This document shows, one piece after another, positions 22,721-33,942 of a stretch of DNA of 64,000 nt (its first letter is position 1; the number at the start of each line of letters is the position of its first letter). This DNA is from Entonaema liquescens (Eukaryota > Ascomycota > Sordariomycetes > Xylariales > Xylariaceae). The stretch covers positions 3,410,001 to 3,474,000 of the forward strand of contig CADCSX010000002.1 in the NCBI GenBank assembly GCA_902805475.1, in the 5' to 3' direction. The notes below the pieces were generated by a model that was given only the letters and a program-made list of their open reading frames with translations, ran no database searches and was not told the DNA's origin. The translations under genes and the position numbers were made by a program.

Positions 22721-24701
22721 GATATCGAAAATTATTAATGTTGATGAAAAGTTGATAAATCTCTCAACCCGATCAACGACTAGAGAGGATAGGGAATCTA
22801 ATAAGGGACGGATTCAATCTCCTCTGGGGAGGGAGGCCGATGATGTTGATTATCGTTTCGTACTGATTCTCTCGATTTCCGTCGGTTAATACTTGTATTA
22901 CAAGTCCGGATCGCGATTAAGTTGTCCAGATCATGTAAATGGAGACGACGGGTCTTTTGATGAGTATTTGCGGCAGTGACGTCGGGGTGCAATTGATTTG
23001 TACCGGGTTCCTTTGTGGTCTTTCGGCGGCGGCAAGACCAATGAACAAGTAAAAAAGGAATGTATAAAACAATGGCCGACTAAATCAATTGCTTCGTTAG
23101 AATCCCTTATTGAATAATGTCCTAGTGAATCGCCTTTGATGAATCCTTAGGAAGCTTGTGTGAGATGCTGAATGATCGGGGATAAAGTATATATTTTTTT
23201 CGCGGAGATATGATCGTGTATATGTGATAACGTGACAAACTCGATGTATGCGAAGAAAAGTGTCGTGTTGGTATTGTTACTCACTCTTTTCTTTGTTGGT
23301 TGACGAGGTCAATTTGACGATGACCCGGAGAAAAGACCTACGAAGGGGGTTACAGGGCAAATGTGAGGAAAAGGAACAAAAACGTCGAATTCAGAAGATG
23401 AGAAATGAGAGACACGTCGAGATCGGACGAGGAAACGAGTGGACTGACTGGCCTGAGTAACTTAGGGAGTGTGGGAATGGGGGTTGTTTTTGCTTGAGAG
23501 GCAGGTCGGGGTGTAGGGTCGGAAAGGGAGAGGAGAGGGAGAAAGACACGAGGATGCAAAAGGTGAGTTTGTGAGAAACAGAGGCTAAGAACCCAAAACG
23601 GGATTGGACCCCAGTCACAGAAGGAACCCACTTACCTTGGGTATGTACTTTAGAAAAGGTACCTGCCTGACAGTGTAGTATTTGCACTGGGTGATTGGCG
23701 GTTTTACTGGCTCATGACTTGTTAGTGGTTACATGCAGCGTGGCAGCAGTGTGGTAGCAGTCGCGCGGTTTTGTGAAAAGCTGGCAGGCACCCAGCAGCT
23801 TCTCGGTGGGTAGACGGGCGTAAACGGGCGTAAATGGGCGTAAATGGGCGTAAATGGGTATAGGAATAAGTGGGGTTCTAATTCGATAGGCGGCGGGTTC
23901 CTTGCGCTCCTTTACTACAAGGAGAATGTCAAGCGAGAGGATGGGAAATTACATCGGACAAGGGGAATATTATCTAAGTAAATACGTCGCAACACCGTGT
24001 ATCATGGTTACACCTGCACAGTGTTTTATGTTTTATCCACCACTTGTGAGCTCCAAGTCAAATAATTAATTAATTACCCAGGTATCTTTCGCTTCTTATC
24101 TTACAAATAGTTAGCAGTTGTTGACCTTTTCTACCTTCTATTCCTGCTGTGATCCCCTCCTCTCCATCATAAACCCCAGAGTTTCGTCTTCTTGTTTGCT
24201 TGTTTGACTAGTCAATTAACGAACTGTTTTCCCCTGTTTATCTACGTCTCTTATTGGACTTCTCCAGACCCCTTGCAGTAGTGTCAAGCCACTCAGATTT
24301 AGTACATTAGCTACTGGAACTTGCTTTAACGGCTTTGGCTGTCACCTAACCCCCTGAAACTTCGGCGAGAACGTGTACGTGCATATATCCCCACCGGCTA
24401 CATTTTATTGGGCTGCGTACCCTCGAAAAGGAGAAATCTATGCCTTATATGGACTTATGAATCTATCCCTATCGTATCGTCTCGCACTATGTCGGGTTTA
24501 TCCGTGCATAAGTTCAGGCCGACTTATGGAAAGTGCGTGGGTTTTCCCAGCACAAGTTATTGTTCCTGACGCTTATCCTATTTCGCTTAATGATGTGCCT
24601 TATGTGCCTTTCAAGCCCATAGGTAATGTGAAGTATGGAATTCGGCATTATGTGGCGCTACAAAAACTCAATTACGCACGTACATAAGATGCATTAGTAT
24701 A
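22721..24701. other. Intergenic region upstream of the WSC gene
   Basis: No supportable gene. The 0.5 kb next to the WSC start is probably its promoter. Around 23350-23690 the two strands carry overlapping purine/pyrimidine-biased frames with no domain. A short tandem repeat (23815-23857) is listed separately. The frame at 24373-24687 has no recognisable family. Confidence 0.45.
23815..23857. repeat. 10-bp tandem repeat
   Basis: About four copies of a GGGCGTAAAT unit in a row. The first copies end in AAAC instead of AAAT and the array fades into GGGTATA. It is a minisatellite-like array in intergenic DNA. Confidence 0.75.
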
Positions 24702-25477
24702 CCTTACCGCGCGGGGGGGGTATTTGAAAATGCTTACAGCAATAATATCAACTTACTGAAATGGATTCACATGAGCATGCAAATGAAACGATCGTTTATT
24801 GAATAGTTTTCGTATTGAACATGGGTTTATATGCATAATATGCTTACAATATGTAATCATTTCAAGTTGAAATGATTTTGAAATTGTAATATGCTTTTGA
24901 AAAAGGATACGATTGCGTCATAGTATATACGTAGTATAGATAGGTATATAGATAGGTATATAGATAAGTATAAAGTAAAAAAAAGGAACCCGAGGATTAC
25001 GGGATAAGTGAGGTTCGAACGTATGACCTTTATTAGAAAGAAATAATCTTTTAGAAGGTTTAGCGCACTTATTAATCAACTCAACGGGTGGCCAATCCGT
25101 TGAGCTAATTGCTTAGTAACACTGATTATGTAAAGTGTTTGAAATTGACGTATATAACCTTTATTCTCGAAATGTTTAATTATAAAATATTATTCAAGCG
25201 GGGCCCAACTTGAAATGATGACTATTCGAAAATGATTTTCAATTTAATATATTTATATACGTAAAATTATATTAAAAATTCGAAAAAAAATTCTAAAATT
25301 AAAATAATTACGTAATAAAATAATTTTATTTTTTAATATTTTTTTACGTTTAATTTAATTGCAGTAATGATTTTTAAAAATTAAAATCAATTTATTTTTT
25401 AATATTTTTATATAAGAATTTTCAAGGTCAACATTATCGCTGTAAGCATTTTCAAATACCCCCCCCGCGCGCTAAGG
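24702..25477. mobile_element. 776-bp TIR element (DNA-transposon derivative), TA flanks
   Basis: The left end starts CCTTACCGCGCG followed by G8, then TATTTGAAAATGCTTACAGC. The right end is the reverse complement with only the sixth base differing (CCTTAGCGCGCG, G8). After a 41-base arm with two differences, similarity decays by transitions only (A/G, C/T) for roughly 15 more bases. TA lies immediately outside each end (24700-24701 and 25478-25479), fitting TA-targeting elements such as Tc1/mariner. The interior has no long open frame, is AT-rich (25200-25440, RIP-like), has a short tandem GATAGGTATATA run near 24937-24968, and carries a tRNA-like segment. Non-autonomous. The superfamily assignment is tentative because the TA also fits within ATACCTTA-like extended ends. 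Confidence 0.75.
25005..25115 (-). other. tRNA-like segment with Pol III A- and B-box motifs
   Basis: Read on the minus strand, TAGCTCAACGG (about 25095-25105) fits the A-box consensus TRGYNNANNNG and GTTCGAACC (about 25011-25020) fits the B-box GWTCRANNC. They are about 85 nt apart, longer than in a plain tRNA. CTCAACGG can pair with CCGTTGAG eight bases further on, as an extended D-arm-like hairpin. A CTTCTAA stretch resembles an anticodon loop. The T-stem does not pair well and no acceptor stem is evident. This is therefore a degenerate tRNA-derived sequence, not a functional tRNA gene. It lies inside the 776-bp TIR element. Confidence 0.4.
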
Positions 25478-28353
25478 TATCAAGTACCTAATTGTGCATG
25501 GCATAGTCAATACTTGCTGCAGCAAGGTGTTACAAAACTTAGATACAAAACTTTAGACAAGGCGTGTTTGCTTCCATATCGGGCCCTTTTTTCTAATCCT
25601 AATTATTAAATTCATCCCGCCTTCATCCTCCTTAGCCTTAGCGTCCCGACAACCTTCGCCACCCATTACTATTTGTATTCATTCTTTGGTATCGTGCGCA
25701 TTGTCGCCTCTTTAATTCACCTAATCTAGCAATAGATATCGGCTTCGAATTAATAGCAACTATATTTTACTTCAAATTCAAATGGCAATGACAACCAAGG
25801 TGATGACGACTTACCATATCAATGCTACTTTGTTGAATCTTGATCTACAAATTAATATTGCGACGTCACCCTCTCTCTTTATGCACACTTACATAGGATG
25901 ATGATAAGATACGAGACGAGAGATAGGTACCTACTTGACAAGCAAGGTGCAAGTGGTACCTAAGGTACCGAAGGAAAAGCGAATTTGCCAAGCCAACGCC
26001 GAAACAAGAAACACGGCAATAGACGGTCAAACCGTTAAGTACCAGGCAACACAAGAGGAGCAAATTTCTTTAGAATGCTTCCACGGCCAAGCTTATCCGA
26101 TCACCCAGTCCACCTCGTCCCTCTCGGCACTTCTTACAGATCCGCTACTCTACCTAGAGTGGACACACCATGCAACAACCTAACCTATGATACTAATAAT
26201 ACTAACTAACTAACTAGGTTAAACGACAGTAAAGTATTTATCCATACGAATCCAACAAGAGAACAAATGCGACAAATTTAAGGTCTTATGTGTATACTTA
26301 TACTAAGGAATATCCACACTGCAGCCACGCAGCCACGTACGCCCGGACTCGTCAAGGCTCGTCATTATCAACTCGATATCCGATTTCTTTTTTCGCCCAG
26401 AATCTAGATTCCGGCCCTACGGCTTGCATAATGCATGAGTGAGGCTGAACATTTGCCCTTGCGCAACATTTTCAGTCCACTGAAAACTTTTTTTTTACTG
26501 TTCGTACTCAGGTACATCTCCTTATAAACTCACCATACCCTTTTTTTTTTTTTTTTTTTTTTGTATTACTACTTTCATTCGTATTCTAGATGATGAATCC
26601 TGGAAGTTACCTAGACGCCGACTTGCATATGCGCCTAACATACCCAAGTCTTCATAGTCGAACCACGTCACACTATTACTATAATGGTTTGGGTTTTCCT
26701 TGATAACAGTCTCGAAGAACCTGTTATTTTATTTGACAGTTATCCACAGTTTCTTCGTTTAGTTACCTGGTTCGTTTACCTGGTAACGTACCAGCTCGAG
26801 CTTCTATCTTAGTACCTAGTTCGCCCTTGTTTACCAGATTATCGACCATGAGCTCGTAGAAACAAATCACTTATGTAACAACTCGGCCTGGTCTACCTAA
26901 CCAACGGGAACTGAAAATATCGTTTCAAAACAGCATCCTCATTTTTCGCGTCATAACCAATCTGGCATGTCCAAAATCCAGAGCTTCTATATCCAGTAAA
27001 AGCCATGTTCTTAAAATAGCACAACACCCATCTGATCCTTCTCAACCCGGGGATTTTCCTATGCCGCGACATAGGAGCACTTTACACCAAATCTAGAAGG
27101 AATGCTATGAAGCTACTATATCGCGTGCGACACAAGGATCTAGACTAACATAGCACAACGCCAAGCAAAAGATATACGATGAATTCCTTCTCCTGGTAAC
27201 TATTATCAACCTAGCTGATTACATACATATCATCGGCAGTCAAGTCGCACCACATTCAATATGCGGCGTATCCTACAGCGCATTTCGCACATAGTTCAAT
27301 AGTTTCTTTAATTCATATCCAGGGTCTGTCTCATTCTCTTGTGAAATTCAGGAGTTCGGTATTGAGTACACTCCACGCCAGCTCTCGCCAAGGTCAGAAA
27401 TTCAATCGGATCAACCGGCATTCTCTTCCCGGTACAATACGCCCAGACTATTTAGTGCAGAAGCGCAGTCCATAATCTCTTATGTATTTCAGCATATCTG
27501 ACAAGCAAGCCACATACTTGGCATACCAGGCAGGCACTTTATCGTAGGGTTATCGAAGTATGTTTGTCTTCTCACGCGGATTAGAACACGGTGATTTTGA
27601 GTGTTGGTTATAATCGTTAGGAAATCAAGAATCAACTAAATCATCATGAGTAAGAGTCTTGTCGAGGCCTTAATCACTTCAAATGTCAAATCGACAGTAT
27701 GAGTCTCAAGTTTAACCCATAATTCATGTCCTCCCTATTTCTTATATACACACCCTCTAGCTTATGGTGTATCTAGAAAGAATTTCAAAAAAAAAAAAAA
27801 AAAAAAAAGTCAGATGTCTTTTAACTAGCATATCCAAGCCACCACACCCAATTAATTCAAAGATAAGTATATCCTATAAGCTACCTAGGTGTGTATAACC
27901 TTAGATTAGATCGGACAAGCACAGTGCATCGAGTTGTCCAGAGAACAAAAGAAGTGTGCTTACACAATGTCTTTGTTAGTATGCAGCCAAGATTTACCCC
28001 TATTATCCCTATCAACCTATTCTAAGTAGTTAAAATGTCTTACACACTTTTCATATTCAGTAATAAGTCACCACGATATTTTTTTGTCCCATGAATTCTA
28101 TATTTATGGTCAAGTCAAATCAATAAGTTGATAAGTTATAGACATAAGTCACTTAAGCAAGATCACCATGTAAGTTATTATAAATAAGAGGTACTATTCA
28201 TTAAGTATAGCTATTCTCAACGCGCACGAGTGTAAGAGACTTTACAATCCCGGCGTATAAGAGAAATTCCCATCTTCTAAATAGATCCATTTTTTTTTGA
28301 ATATCTGCTACGGTATCACGGCCGGGGTCATTACCCAAAACCCAAGGACGCAA
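25478..28353. other. Intergenic region with homopolymer tracts
   Basis: Nearly 2.9 kb without a supportable gene. Mononucleotide runs are prominent: T22 at 26541-26562 and A22 at 27787-27808, in opposite orientation about 1.2 kb apart. The two overlapping opposite-strand frames at 25866-26183 have no recognisable features. Pyrimidine-rich and TACCTAGGT words are common. Confidence 0.45.
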
Positions 28354-28803
28354 TTAACAAAGCGTCATCACCATATCCTCCGTAGTAAAGCAATCGACCT
28401 GAACAGGCCAGTAGCAAGACGTAGACCCGGGCGGACAGTCGAGGACACACTCGCCCGCGAGCTCGGCGTGGCGGTGGTGGGTAAGGAACGGATCGCCGTC
28501 GAGCGCCGACAGGTCGAACCACGACCTTCCGTCCTCCACCGCTAGCTCCGCCTGGAACACCTTCTTGGAACTAGCCGCGTCGGAGCACTTCAACACCGAG
28601 CCGACGTTGTCGTTGTCGGCTGGCAGAGGAGACTGGTAGAACGCACCCGCGGCGACTTGCACGGATGGGCTGGAGGTGCCGTCGTTCTTGGCCGCCGAGC
28701 ACCAGACGTTGAATTTGCAGTTGTTTTGCACGATTATGTTGCTTGCCATGACGGCGGGAGACGCCAGGAGGGCGAGCACGGCGAGCCTGGGGATGCTGAA
28801 CAT
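28354..28803 (-). CDS. Bys1-type small secreted protein
   Basis: Single exon of 149 residues. Residues 1-20 (MFSIPRLAVLALLASPAVMA) are a signal peptide. The mature part begins SNIIVQNNCKFNVWCSA and continues with a beta-rich, Cys-containing pattern ending in CPPGSTSCYWPVQVDC. This N-terminal pattern (I.V.N.C.F.VW) is that of the Bys1 (blastomyces yeast-phase-specific) family, which is distantly thaumatin-like and widespread in ascomycetes. A cell-surface or secreted location is supported; the molecular function is unknown. The ATG at 28803 is the only one that gives the signal peptide. Confidence 0.78.
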   Translation of the reverse strand: MFSIPRLAVLALLASPAVMASNIIVQNNCKFNVWCSAAKNDGTSSPSVQVAAGAFYQSPLPADNDNVGSVLKCSDAASSKKVFQAELAVEDGRSWFDLSALDGDPFLTHHRHAELAGECVLDCPPGSTSCYWPVQVDCFTTEDMVMTLC

Positions 28804-29654
28804 GGTTGCGGTTGGGGAGTCAGTTGGAAGGGTATTAGCGAGGGTATGGTTCTGACATCAACGTTCTCGGAAGTAGTCCCAGAACAAGCTTGCTACTTAA
28901 GAAAGATTCGAGTTGCAAGGTCGTGGTTGGTTGACTTGTTGTTTCTAAATATGAGTCTCTACCGAAGCACTTGGTATGGGAGGTATATATAGAGATTAAA
29001 TACTCTTATTTATGTGATATTGTTTTTATACAATCACTTTATCTGGCTACCATGTCCTTTGGTAACAACTACACTGTTATTGAACTTTGGGTAGTAATGA
29101 ATTGTTGGCTTGAATTACAAAGGGGATGTTTAATCGAAGCTTTATTGGGTAATATGTCTGTAACAATGTTATGTGATTTCTACTTCATTTAGATTGAATT
29201 CACTATGCTGCAAAATTTTGGTCTAGCAGTAAATCTTTGGTTTGGAATTAATTTTGTTCACTACATTTGGTGAGGGCTAAATCGAATACTCTCCTATCGA
29301 AGCCTAGCACTGTTGTCATATCATTCAACGCATCTTAATAGACGCTACCACCTGGAGCGTGACTAGTAGTTCTTCACTTGAGTGTGAATAAGAGCAGTTG
29401 AGGGAGAAAATGAATAAGCTTAAGACATGCAAGACTAAGTAATCCCGCAATATTTTCATATGAATCTCTTACCATGCTATGGAATTACTAGGTATCGGAT
29501 TGGTCGATATGGGTTTATTGGGGATTATGCTGTAGGGTATCTGTTTGAAGTGAAATGGTATAAAAGTTGTAACGGAATATTTTCTTATGACCCGCATCCT
29601 ATATAGCCCGAAGCCATCGCTTGTAGTCGCCAATTATCTAGGTTATTGTAACCC
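28804..29654. other. Intergenic region
   Basis: Promoter side of the Bys1-type gene and 3' flank of the NACHT-ankyrin gene. Moderately AT-rich. No frame with recognisable protein features on either strand. Confidence 0.45.
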
Positions 29655-32600
29655 TTACTCTTCAAGAGGAAGGTCAATTAACCAGCGGCGTTTTCTCTTC
29701 TTGTCTAGGTGTGATGATATTCTATCTACCTCGTGTGAATTGAGATAGATATTTTCTCCTCTATCGAGCAGCTCAGATGCTGCAGCACCATGCTCCTCTT
29801 CAATTGCAACCCAGAGTGTGAGTTGGTATCTATAAGCCAAATGAATCTCCTGGTGAAAGAGGAACCTTGCTGCTTTAATCACGGAGGTGCTTTGTTTGCG
29901 ATTGGACGATACCTCATAGCCCTCCGGGAAGTTGATCCCATCTATCGAAAAGGGAGGACCCTGTTTAAGCATCTCGATCACATCGGCTCGACGGGACTCA
30001 GAGGCTGCCAATTCTAGCTTCGTGACATAAGTACGTATTTCGGGCAGCCTCTCTGATACTAAGGCGGATTTTACATCTGACCACTCTCTGGGATGCTTCC
30101 ATATATTCCAGCATAGGAAATCTAATGCTGTTTGTTCATAGCCTGCCCTCGTATTCGCACCGCGTTTTATCAACAGGCGTAGCATTGGTAGGTTGGCGCC
30201 AGCAACATGGAGTGCCGTACGCCCGTCTCTTAGTTGGGCATAAACGTCGTATCCTAAGTACAAAAGATATACTACCATAGCAAGTTGGCGCCCCTCAACT
30301 GCGCAGTGAAGCAATGTCGAATTACCTGGGGTGGGACACATATTCGTGCCTCTTCGTAGAAACATCTGAACCATATCTATATGGCCGTTGGCGGTGGCCA
30401 ACATTATTGGAGTTTCATCATCTAAGGTAGTAGCTTCCATATCGGCGCCGTTCTCTAAGAGAACCCGCGCTACATGTAAGTCTCCCGTTTCTGCCGCTAC
30501 GTGCAATTGCGTTTCCTCTGTGTCTATTTGTGCATGAAGGTCTGATCCTTTTTCAAGGAGGAAATCGACCATAAAACGGCACGCTGTGAGGCTTGATGGT
30601 GTCTGAGTGGCGTTGAAGCAAGCCCAATGTAGCGGTGTCATATGATTATATGATTTTGCCTCGATATCTGCACCGCCGTTGACAAGCATCTGTAGTATCA
30701 ACGTGTGACTTTGCTGAATAGCCGTGTGAAGCGGAGTGTACTTTAATGTATCCCTAACGTTGGGATCGCTCCCTTCGGCAAGGAATTCTTCTACCATTGC
30801 TGCGAGCCCAAAGTGAGCTGCCATGTGAAGTTTTGTGATCTCGAAGCCCCCTTGGAAAACACTACCCGCCATCCGTACCCTGTTGTTGTTTCTCAGAAAG
30901 CGTCGTGCTAGAGGGTATATTTGTCTCCATGAACTTGAGAAACCCCATGCCATCAACGTGCCGGAATTTTCCACTGCCTTGCGCGCATGGTGTCCCCAAT
31001 TCGTAGCCGCATAGACATATAGAGGGAACTCATCCGTAGGACTTTCGTACTTTCCAAACACAGGACCGGGCAAGGAGTCATAAAGTAAATATGTGAGGCA
31101 GCATTTTGAAATATATGTGTTTGCATACTCAAACCATTGCGAAACGGTTCCGTTGAGGTATTCTTGGGTGGTGTAGTGCACCAGTGTGATTAGCCTGTCT
31201 CCTTCCATGATCGTCACGAGCCCAGCGTAGTAAGATAAGACGTCGTCTATAGATGGGATATTATCTTTTTCGAATTCGTACGAGTCGTCTTCGATTGCAA
31301 GAGCGGTTAGTATTTCATTTTCCGAAAGGGGCGTCTCAGCGAGAGCCACCCAAGCTAACGTTTGCTTTGCTAGTTCAACCTGACTAGGATGCTGTCCCTC
31401 GATGCGAGCCATGGTGTCTGCATATGCACGGTCGTATCCTTCACTTGCCGGTGTTATTCCGTCGAGTACTTTACAGAGGGTCTTAGGAGATCTTTGTCCG
31501 ACTAGAGAATCAAAATGGAATTTAGCTAGTAAAAACCTAATGTTAAGGTTAGCTCCGTATCTTACACCACTCAGTAGAGCTAATAGTAAACTAAGAACGA
31601 ACACGACGGGGCGTATTTAGAGAAGAAAGATATACTCTTACATGCCATCGATAGAGGTAACGATCTTAGTCTTAATGGTCTCAGCGAGGCTCGGGTTGTC
31701 TGCTACGAAGGCAGGGAGCCTACTCATAATATTCGCATATAAGTAAGTGCTAACATCACCTTCACTGGCGCGGATTTCTAGCTTTGTGCATCGGGAGCTA
31801 TCAAACATAGCTAGAATATGAGGGTTGGCTCTTGATGTCACGATGAGTCGAAAACCACAAGTCTCCTGCAGTTGAAGTATTTCAGATATAAATACTTCTC
31901 TGTCCCCGTCCGTGTCTTGGCATTCGTCCAAAGCATCAATAATGACAAATGAACGCGAATATAAAGCGAACAATGATAAAAGCATCTCAGAATATTCTTT
32001 CTCCGTTGGTTTTTTCATTTTATATCTCTGGAACTGTTGGTGTAGGCGTGTGATGACTATGGATGTAGAGGAGTGAGGCTTGGCCAGCTGCCTCCCTAGA
32101 CTGGCTAGGAGGTAGCCTGAATTATGTTTTAATCGGAAATCGCAATATAACTATGTTACTGAGACCTTAGAGTGGTCTGGAAATTGCTTTCTTAGGTGGT
32201 CAACGATAATGGTTGTGAGAATTGACTTCCCGGCACCAGGGGGACCATGACAGAACAAGATTGGCTTGTCCGTATCGTCCCTGAGGCAGTCTATAAAAGC
32301 TGGAGTTTCCACGATCCAGCTTCCAGTTCCGCTCTGCCGACGAGAAGTATAGTCGTTGTATTGTGTGCTGTATTCTTCGTGAGACAGCTAGGCTAGTGGG
32401 TCTTCTTTTGGCTCCTCTTGCAAGGATAAAATGGTGTGGTTCATGAGGTTGAAGAGCTTAGTGTGAGATTGCCTGAGAGAAGCAAATTCTTTCTGGAAGA
32501 ATTTAGCTACAAACTGGATCATATTGGTGAGCTGCTTAGCATTCTGGTCGGCACTCCTCTTTATCTCATGTATAGACTTTCTGTTTCTGATTAGATACCT

Positions 32601-33032
32601 ATTTATTATTGCGCTATGAGAAATAGCCACTGACCCGCAATCGTTCGTCAACGCAAGACTTAGAAGCCCCTTTTCCCGTTCCATAACGTTTAGAATTTCC
32701 TTGACCTCTTTTCCCTCAAATGGCCACTTAAGTGACTTCAATAAACCCTTGCCCTCTAGCTTCGCCTGGACAAGGCCAAGGCATATGCTGAGTCTGTAGA
32801 TTGGCGTATCAGGGCCCTCGAGAGCCTTGATAGTTTTCGCCCATCCATCATTTGGCTGCGATCGGGTTGTCTCATCATGAAGTTGCTTGAGAAGGGCATG
32901 ACAGCCTACTATAGAGAGAATAACTTGATCTCGATCCTTGTTGGCACTTCGCACTCTGTGTAAATAATCCACGATTTTCAGGGTGACATCTAATAGACTA
33001 ACAACGCTGGCGGCCGCTCCGAGGGCTTCCAT
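29655..33032 (-). pseudogene. NACHT-ankyrin NLR-like protein with two in-frame TAG codons
   Basis: Minus strand, exons 31642-33032 and 29655-31536, intron 31537-31641 (GTAAGA..TTAG). The intron joins DGM to FLLAKFHFDSL exactly as in the family. Total is about 1,090 codons. The N-terminus (MEALGAAASVVSLLDVTLKI) is the fungal STAND N-terminal domain. The NACHT part has Walker A GPPGAGKS and Walker B FVIIDALDEC. The C-terminus has about seven ankyrin repeats (YTPLHTAIQQ, MTPLHWACFN, RTALHVAGAN). TAG codons interrupt one continuous frame at 32388-32390 (EDPLA stop LSHEEYSTQYND) and 32151-32153 (VSVT stop LYCDFR). The first falls where relatives have a conserved Trp, so TGG to TAG is likely. No usable intron removes either stop. 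The frame is otherwise intact, so the inactivation looks recent. Confidence 0.8.
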
Positions 33033-33942
33033 TGAATGTTGAAGATATCTGAAGACATTTCGTAAGAGCACTCTGTTAGGGTGGGCTCATGCTAAGCCTA
33101 GGCCATGTACCGAACGTTGGGAGGGGTTCTTAATTATATTTAAAATGTGTCTTCATAGTCGAGAAAGTTGTTCAGGGGCATACTCAAGCCTGTCATGTTA
33201 GGTAGAAAAAAATCACTGATTGGGCAAAACTTTGGACTCTAATAAGCCTTATAAATTTCAATGGCTGTGCTCAGCTGACTAGCCCTCACATATGTCAGTT
33301 CAGCTGCCACACAATATGCATCACCTCTGAAGTATGCATCGGGTTGCAGATGAAGCTTGGGGGCCAAGGCTCACAAGTAGGCCTACCTAGGGGCTTCTGA
33401 ATGTTTGATTTGCTCCAGAGATTGTAGCAGAGAGTAGATTGGGTTTCGTTTTCTATTGTCTAGGAACAGACAATATCTTGCAAACCACTTAAAGTTTTAC
33501 AAGCGCTTGGATTTGATATTAGATCTAGGTAGTTAATTGTGTTGCCCTATTTACAGCCTGGTAGTCGGTAACTTTGACGTAGCGTTGTAGCCCCTATATA
33601 ACTGGGCGCACGGATCAACATAGCCAAGAATTTCTGGCATGACTCGTTATTTACTGCGCGTAGCTCAGCCACTTCAAATCGTTAATGATATTATTACTGC
33701 CCTGTTCTGCTCTTCTGGAATGGGTGGGCTATGATCCGGATGATTGACCGAAGATATGTCCTCAAGCGCCAACTAAGCACAGCACATTGCTCTTCGAATT
33801 TGATTGGTTGAGTTCTTCTCGCTTGTTCCTCCAAGGCATAACTTGATCTTGGGTTTGTCGATATAAGTAGAGGATGTACCTGTGCCTAGTTGGCACCTGA
33901 GGACATAGTCATACGAATATTTACGCTTACATATACACGGGG
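33033..33942. other. Intergenic region upstream of the NACHT-ankyrin gene
   Basis: About 0.9 kb between the start of the NACHT-ankyrin gene and the 3' end of the oxidase gene. Stops in all frames; no gene, RNA or repeat recognised. Confidence 0.45.

Noticed and set aside
24373..24687. 104-codon plus-strand frame next to the TIR element
   Set aside because: No domain, no signal peptide, no splice context; not supported as a gene.
25005..25115. Functional tRNA gene
   Set aside because: A- to B-box distance is too long, the T-stem does not pair and no acceptor stem is visible; kept only as tRNA-like.
32101..32153. Intron GTAACA..TTCAG removing the second TAG in the NACHT-ankyrin gene
   Set aside because: It would be 43 nt, shift the frame into an immediate TAG, and delete the conserved YCDF strand.
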